Assembly: GCA_013407085.1 (NCBI GenBank)
Contig: JACCGJ010020505.1
Span: forward strand, 1 to 64,000
Length of the DNA stretch: 64,000 bases
Direction: 5' to 3'
Origin: Atriophallophorus winterbourni
Lineage: Eukaryota; Platyhelminthes; Trematoda; Plagiorchiida; Microphallidae
This document shows positions 60,701 through 64,000 of the stretch, in pieces. The notes beneath the pieces were generated by a model that saw only the letters and a list, made by a program, of their open reading frames with translations, had not been told where the DNA came from and ran no database searches. Position 1 is the first letter of the stretch, and each line of letters opens with the position of its first letter. The position numbers were made by a program, and so were the translations under genes.

Positions 60701-63700
60701 CCGATCAGCTGGCACACCTCGTTGCATACGTCGTAGATCGATACCACAACGAACGACCCCCACGGTCATTTTATCTGGGTTCGGTTTAACATCGCACAAA
60801 CCCACGGATAAATTTTCTTACGCTACAATTCACCTTTGTGGTTAGCGGTGTAGGAAAACAGCTTGTACATCCTTAACCGTGTCGGCATTTTCATTCAAAC
60901 CTCCCGCTAACAATGTCAAGGTCGTTTTTCTATTGTAAGCAATCATGCTACGGTATTGTGCAAAACAGAATAGCTTCAAACGATTTTGGGATGCACACAT
61001 ACTTCCTCGTTTACTAGCAAATTTTTGATAATGCAGATGAAAGCTCCTCGGGAATTGATTTATTTTGCATTTTATTGCTTGTTTTTAACGACGCGTTACT
61101 GAGGTTACATAAATATCTTTCAGTTAACGAACTTAATATAACACTCAGCACGTTTGTTTTAATGTTGCTACTCTACATTAGCACGGATAGAAAACCGGTG
61201 GTCGAAGTAAGGAAGCATTACCATTCTGTTGAATAAAACGAATGGTGCTTTACTGTTGAATTCTACCATTTGATTCAGACGTAGCTTCTGGGTATTTATT
61301 GCACTCAAATATGCTTTCTGGCCTCGCTTGATTGATTATTCACATTTGAGTGGAAATTTCATTCGCAGTGCTACGGTTGATTAGTTTTTCATAAACTCTC
61401 TTTTCTATCTTAGGAAATTTTAATTCTGGGTGCGACGAACATTCTTGTATTCTTTTTACCAACAGCTGGATAGAAACTGACATTAATTTTCACATCTCAT
61501 CGCTTTCAGTTCCGATGAGAATGCTTCGTCAACCTAAGCCGTACTTACTAACATAGTGTAGTGTAGTGAAAAGTCAACGCGTTTTCGACAGAACGATAAT
61601 TACTTTCCTTGAATCACGCAATTTGCTTCGGATTATCGGCCGACTTTCAGTTCATTATTGCAAAATCTCAGGTCATCAGTTAACATGCGGCAGCTGGCTA
61701 ACATCTGGACTCTTATCACCACCTTTCGGGTCATCAAGTGTCCTGAAGCCTGTGCAAACGGCGTAACAGACTTTCGAAAAGGGAATGTGATTTTAGCCTC
61801 CCGTGACTTAACTTAATCAAATCCGGCTTTTTCTCGCTACAATAGGACGTCCATGAGTTTATAATTCACTTTGATGGTATCCTACGCGTACCGTTTGTTC
61901 GAACACTAAACCTTCTTATCTTTCTCAATACCGATGCGCCAAGATTTACTCTGGCGTCCTTTCTGTCGTTTATCTTCTATTGGGTTTAAGGTAAGACCGG
62001 TCCTGGCAATGCTTTCAGTGAGCTTCAGGTTGGTTGGGTTGATAGGTGAAACCAAGGATTCGAACTGTAGTTAAACCCCAGTTACGCTACAACGATGTTG
62101 GTAAAAAGATATACAATATCAGGAAATTGACTATTCTCTTCGGGGGTATAGTGCGAAGCGTGATTTTCAAGCAGGGAAAAAGCACGCACTGCTTTCGGCT
62201 GCTGAAAGAAGTTCACACTGCAAACGCTGCCAATTGATCTAGTACTGTTTGTCGCTGTGAACTTTGCGGGATAGGCTTTGAATCGCCGAATCAGATTGTA
62301 TGCACTGCGTGGAAATGAAATTAACATTGCCGCTGTGATTCACATCTTTGGTTGTCATCGCCCAACGAAGACCAACAACAACAGCGTATTCATGCTTCAA
62401 GTAAATTCACTGCGTGTGAATTTAACTCTGCGATGGGTGAACAAGTAGCTCTTTAATAGCCAAGGGCGGTGCCACATATTCCAATCGGGTTTCCAATGCA
62501 GTGACTATCTTAAACCATTCGACGAAAGCCTTTTGTTCTAAAACGTGCCCCAGCGATGTTAGATTATTTGTTTCGTCTGCGCTACATTCATTCACTTGTT
62601 TCCGTGTAAGTGCAACGGGACAACTTATTCTGTTGGTAAAATATTCTGCATGCTCGCTGTCTACTCGGTATGGCGTTTCACCAAGTTGCCATTCACCATT
62701 TATTTTGTCATGTAACTGCTTCTTGGCAATGGCTCCGCTCAAAACTTTCATATTTCTCTTTTAACCACGATTGCTTTAGCATTTTTTGCTGAAGCGTTTT
62801 ACTTGGGAAACAATGCTATTACGTTTGTTTACCATTCATCCCGTACGGGATTCTGACTCTCGTCAAATAGAAACCGTAGCTTACATTAGCTACAACGTTT
62901 GGTACTTCTTCTGGTCCAAGTTAAAAATGCTAGCTCGATTTTCCGTTGCATCCCGTATGTTACCGTGTGTAATCCGATGAGTGAGCCATAATCAGCGGTC
63001 TGCAATTGCGGTTGAGAACTCTTGGCAAGAATTTTATTTGGCCGGGGGAAATCGCAGTTTCTTCTTTAACCTAAATTTGCCCCTCTAAACAGTGGTTGTA
63101 GCGCAGTTAAGTAAGGGTTTGTTGTGATCAAAAGTTGATGTTAACACCATCATCGTTTCACTTAATAGCCAGCACAATGTTCTCCAAACACGGCGTTTAC
63201 CGGAACATATATACATGTCATACATATACATAGGTCATCACTGTTGAAAACTGTCAGCTTGAACCAGTGCAAAATATGACGCATCTTGGTTCAACCATTG
63301 CGGATAACCTCTCGATAGACACGGAGTTTGAAAACCGGATTGTTAGAGTGGCTGCCGTTTGAACTCCTGCCTGGGGCAAGTTGACTGTGAAGAGAAAGAT
63401 GACAGTATACAGCGCGTGCGTACGCAATGCTTCACTACACGGCAATATAATCGGGTCCATCCACGCAAGACGAGAACAGGAGCTGAATGCTTTCCATTTA
63501 AGGAGCATTCACCGTATCGTTAACACATCGTGGATGGTGTGCTTAATTGCTTTCTAAAGCATGTTCACCCTATTGTGACAGCAACGTCTACGCTGGTTGG
63601 ATCATGTCTACGGAATGGAAAATAGTCACATTCCAAAAATATACTCTGTGGTGAGGTACAAAGATGTTTGCAAGAGATAAGAAAGCACTTGACATTAACC

Positions 63701-64000
63701 CTACCAGTTGGGAAGAACTTGATAACTCACTTTGAAGGTACTGTCTAAAGCGTCATCTGCAAGCAGAGGAAAAGCAGATACTGATCACGCCGTCAGCGTG
63801 AAACAGATATTGATCGATCGAGTAATGCCTATCGCTTCGAGCGCTGCGCAAGCGATTGTTCCTCCCGAATCAGACTTGAATTATTCGAAATGCTGTGGAG
63901 CATGAAACCATCAGGCATCCGTGCTATACACCAATTATCAACATATACCGATGCAGGACAACACATATGTGCATATGCATGCATACACTTGGACCTAGGG
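36578..64000 (+). CDS. Plasma-membrane Ca2+-transporting ATPase (PMCA type), 5' part
   Basis: This P-type ATPase couples ATP hydrolysis to Ca2+ export across the plasma membrane. Exons are 36578-36777 (ATG at 36603), 40759-40932, 49484-49735 and 57367-57492, all joined in phase 1. The roughly 242 residues seen contain the PMCA N-terminus ([20 protein letters not shown]), the [12 protein letters not shown] motif, TM1 ([20 protein letters not shown]), an acidic Gly-rich loop, TM2 ([19 protein letters not shown]), then [29 protein letters not shown] and [10 protein letters not shown] of the actuator domain. The rest of the actuator domain, the DKTGT phosphorylation loop, TM3-10 and the calmodulin-binding tail must lie beyond 57493, mostly outside the window. 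The usual TGES loop reads TGEP here. Introns of 4.0, 8.6 and 7.6 kb are packed with repeats. Confidence 0.95.
37822..37887. repeat. Perfect 27 bp inverted repeat with 12 bp loop
   Basis: The left arm 37822-37848 and right arm 37861-37887 are exact reverse complements; the loop GGGGGGTGTGTG fills 37849-37860. Each arm contains one octamer (ATTTGCAT and ATGCAAAT). It lies in PMCA intron 1 and is built from two head-to-head ends of the octamer repeat. Confidence 0.97.
37849..38005 (+). repeat. Octamer-bearing repeat fragment following a palindrome
   Basis: The GGGGTGTGTGACGGAAAAGC end of one unit is followed by GGGTTTAACC and then by the start of another unit (GGTTGGTCGTACCAGCCTTA, CAACAGTGGCATACAAGCGC). 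This suggests unit ends and starts lie next to each other in tandem. Confidence 0.65.
38625..38800 (-). repeat. Non-autonomous repeat with RTE-like 3' tail (copy 2, inverted)
   Basis: Reverse complement of the ~190 bp unit, in PMCA intron 1. It ends in the same tail (TCCTCCAGGAGGAGATAGTC then GCACAAAAGTG) as the LINE relic at 51277. Confidence 0.75.
39170..39250 (-). repeat. 110 bp interspersed repeat, decayed inverted copy
   Basis: CAACTGGGCAGAATCTTACC, CCACGTGTACTCTATGACTA and GGCACTTTGTCTGA preserve the family order with many substitutions. Confidence 0.6.
40355..40560 (+). repeat. Non-autonomous repeat with RTE-like 3' tail (copy 3)
   Basis: The cleanest copy of the ~190 bp unit, about 200 bp ahead of the TM1 exon of PMCA. 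It ends in CTCCAGGAGGAGATAGTCGC and GAAGTAAAGTAAA, an A-rich tail as expected for retroposition. Confidence 0.75.
40759..40932 (+). CDS. PMCA exon with TM1
   Basis: The acceptor TTTCTAG completes a Gly codon from the previous exon. The exon encodes [19 protein letters not shown], then [20 protein letters not shown]: the cytosolic lead-in and first membrane helix. The donor is AAAG|GTAAAC. The linker between the N-terminal motif and RRNIFG looks several residues shorter than in vertebrate PMCAs. Confidence 0.95.
42215..42480 (-). repeat. 300 bp interspersed repeat family, inverted copy in PMCA intron 2
   Basis: Its reverse complement contains TACAAGTATAACTTTGTTTA, ACTGTCTCCACCT and GAACATCGTGGTTTTCTGTA in the same order as 2937-3240. 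Confidence 0.75.
42643..42676. repeat. GAT/GCT/GGT trinucleotide microsatellite
   Basis: A run of GATGATGATGAT, GCTGCTGCT and GGTGGTGGTG within PMCA intron 2. Confidence 0.85.
43138..43262 (+). pseudogene. Short RTE-like LINE relic in PMCA intron 2
   Basis: The plus strand reads [20 protein letters not shown], a stop in place of a Trp codon, then EELALD. This is the same C-terminal segment that recurs in the relic at 63240 (RYKDVCKR). Only about 40 codons survive. Confidence 0.75.
46016..46220 (+). repeat. Octamer-bearing repeat, end-to-start junction, with a GT microsatellite
   Basis: GGTTGTGGTACGTGATGGAA and ACGCAAATA (unit end) are followed by a GT run, then AACAGGTTGCTCATGTCAAC (unit start) and the GAGTGCAAATAGCATGAAAC block. 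It lies in PMCA intron 2. Confidence 0.6.
47690..47950 (+). pseudogene. RTE/SR2-like LINE C-terminal relic in PMCA intron 2
   Basis: Across one frameshift the plus strand reads [16 protein letters not shown], then [20 protein letters not shown] and [11 protein letters not shown]. The W-stretch, the 'DALG...VYG-R-W' and the 'DLASDR' motifs are the usual end of these elements. Confidence 0.75.
49484..49735 (+). CDS. PMCA exon with TM2 and start of the actuator domain
   Basis: The exon begins with the extracellular TM1-TM2 loop ([14 protein letters not shown]), runs through TM2 ([19 protein letters not shown]) and the diagnostic [16 protein letters not shown], and ends with [17 protein letters not shown]. 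The acceptor is TTCTTAG and the donor is ATG|GTGAGT. The codons are much more GC-rich than the surrounding intron. Confidence 0.96.
51277..51895 (-). pseudogene. RTE/SR2-like LINE relic with intact 3' end
   Basis: The minus strand reads [24 protein letters not shown], one stop in place of the glutamate of the ETW motif, then a 157-codon open frame with [42 protein letters not shown] and [20 protein letters not shown]. It ends in the same tail as the 190 bp repeats, followed by a short TTAC run. It lies inside PMCA intron 3, antisense to the gene. Confidence 0.88.
53716..53845 (-). repeat. 300 bp interspersed repeat family, fragment in PMCA intron 3
   Basis: Its reverse complement has the 'CTCACTaaACCCAaTCTTACTGTCTgCACCTGAtGACGGCAAACAG' block order of 2937-3240, with scattered mismatches shown in lower case. 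Confidence 0.65.
54733..54805 (+). repeat. GAT-tailed interspersed repeat, 3' fragment
   Basis: TGTGTGGCAGTTAAGCACCC, GCTACCGGTGTAATGCCGTC and a GAT-rich tail, the last ~70 bp of the unit, in PMCA intron 3. Confidence 0.7.
54925..55015 (+). repeat. 110 bp interspersed repeat, copy in PMCA intron 3
   Basis: AAGCCTGATCAAGCAAAGTA, CAGTCGAAGACTGCACG, TTGCCCAGGCCTAGACAGAT and an A-rich end; about 15 bp of the centre is missing relative to 30828. Confidence 0.8.
55735..55870 (+). repeat. Octamer-bearing repeat with inverted octamer end
   Basis: Begins with GGGTTAAACCCA and an inverted unit end (ACATGCATTTCCATCAAACA), then a forward unit: GGCATGCGGATCA, CGAAACCGGTCGGG, AATGGAAATACATGCAAATG. Confidence 0.65.
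56305..56430 (-). repeat. Octamer-family repeat, inverted copy
   Basis: In reverse complement: GCATGCGGATCCTGATCCTA, CCTACCTGATGAGTG, AACAGCACGAAACCGGTCTG and GTGTGATGGAGATGCATGCC. Confidence 0.7.
57367..57492 (+). CDS. PMCA exon with GDLLPADG and TGEP
   Basis: The exon encodes [28 protein letters not shown] and [15 protein letters not shown] and DESSLTGE are actuator-domain signatures of Ca2+ pumps; the Glu needed for dephosphorylation is kept but the next residue is Pro (CCG) rather than Ser. The acceptor is ATTGCAG and the donor is CCG|GTAAGG. I did not find the next exon (family: THVMEGSG...) before 64000. Confidence 0.95.
58055..58165 (+). pseudogene. Short RTE/SR2-like LINE relic in the last PMCA intron
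   Basis: The plus strand reads [20 protein letters not shown] and VRNSSFQ, corresponding to the 'LQVFDHRCLR-I' block of the other LINE relics here. Surrounding sequence is too decayed to extend it. Confidence 0.6.
60381..60845 (+). other. Unrecognised 154-codon open frame
   Basis: Open from ATG at 60381 to a stop at 60845. It is rich in Ser, Thr, Cys and His and has no motif I know. The opposite strand is also open for 86 codons (60805-60545, containing [13 protein letters not shown]), which reads more like protein. Either could be a decayed mobile-element ORF. It lies in the last PMCA intron, and neither strand has clear splice sites. Confidence 0.3.
62422..62751 (-). other. Unrecognised 109-codon protein-like frame, possible mobile-element relic
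   Basis: The minus-strand frame has balanced, protein-like composition: [57 protein letters not shown] do not recognise the family. It lies in the last PMCA intron, antisense, upstream of a LINE relic on the other strand. A retroelement origin is a guess from context. Confidence 0.35.
63240..63900 (+). pseudogene. RTE-like LINE relic at the right edge
   Basis: The plus strand reads [71 protein letters not shown] and VRYKDVCKR, with at least four stops. This is the RT C-terminal region of an RTE-type element of a different subfamily from the 51277 copy. The overlapping open frame on the other strand is its shadow. Confidence 0.82.

Noticed and set aside
63254..63508. 84-codon minus-strand frame as a gene
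   Set aside because: It is the shadow of the plus-strand RTE-like LINE relic, whose RT motifs read clearly in the other direction.

Overview
The window is a eukaryotic nuclear fragment, most likely from a parasitic flatworm (digenean trematode). Three things point there. The retroelements are of types common in flukes: CsRn1-like and Mag-like Ty3/Gypsy elements, CR1-like LINEs and RTE/SR2-like LINEs. One gene has 31-46 bp mini-introns beside multi-kilobase introns. Base composition is AT-leaning with dense decayed repeats. I cannot name the species from sequence alone.

Two host genes are supported, and they diverge from each other. On the minus strand, from 17220 down past the left edge, lies a gene encoding a DUF4549/CCDC162-like protein. 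Twelve exons are placed with consistent splice phases; at least one region (12369-16507) probably hides further exons, and the 3' end is outside the window. On the plus strand, from about 36578 past the right edge, lies the 5' part of a plasma-membrane-type Ca2+-transporting P-type ATPase (PMCA). Four exons encode the N-terminus, transmembrane helices 1 and 2 and most of the actuator domain. All splice junctions are phase 1 and the introns are 4.0, 8.6 and 7.6 kb. A fourth intron runs to the window end or to an unseen exon.

Between the genes (17.2-36.6 kb) is a nested retrotransposon landfill. In order it holds: a CR1-like LINE (+) split by a CsRn1-like LTR+gag segment whose two outer ends are inverted copies of the same LTR end; a Mag-like Gypsy pol (A, +); a CsRn1-like Gypsy pol (B, -) lying tail to tail with A; a direct duplication of the A-tail/B block at a 3.5 kb offset (A', B'); an RTE-like LINE relic (-); and several CR1-like relics (-). 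All these reading frames carry stops, frameshifts or damaged active sites.

The introns of both genes are filled with smaller relics: RTE/SR2-like C-terminal fragments, a roughly 190 bp element sharing its 3' tail with an RTE-like LINE, and at least four families of 100-300 bp interspersed repeats. One family carries a conserved ATGCAAAT octamer and in one place forms a perfect 27 bp inverted repeat inside PMCA intron 1. I found no convincing RNA gene, CRISPR array or clearly new functional system. The strongest points for follow-up are the duplicated block with a near-identical core, the inverted-LTR segment, the mini-introns, the TGEP variant in the ATPase, and the palindromic octamer repeat.
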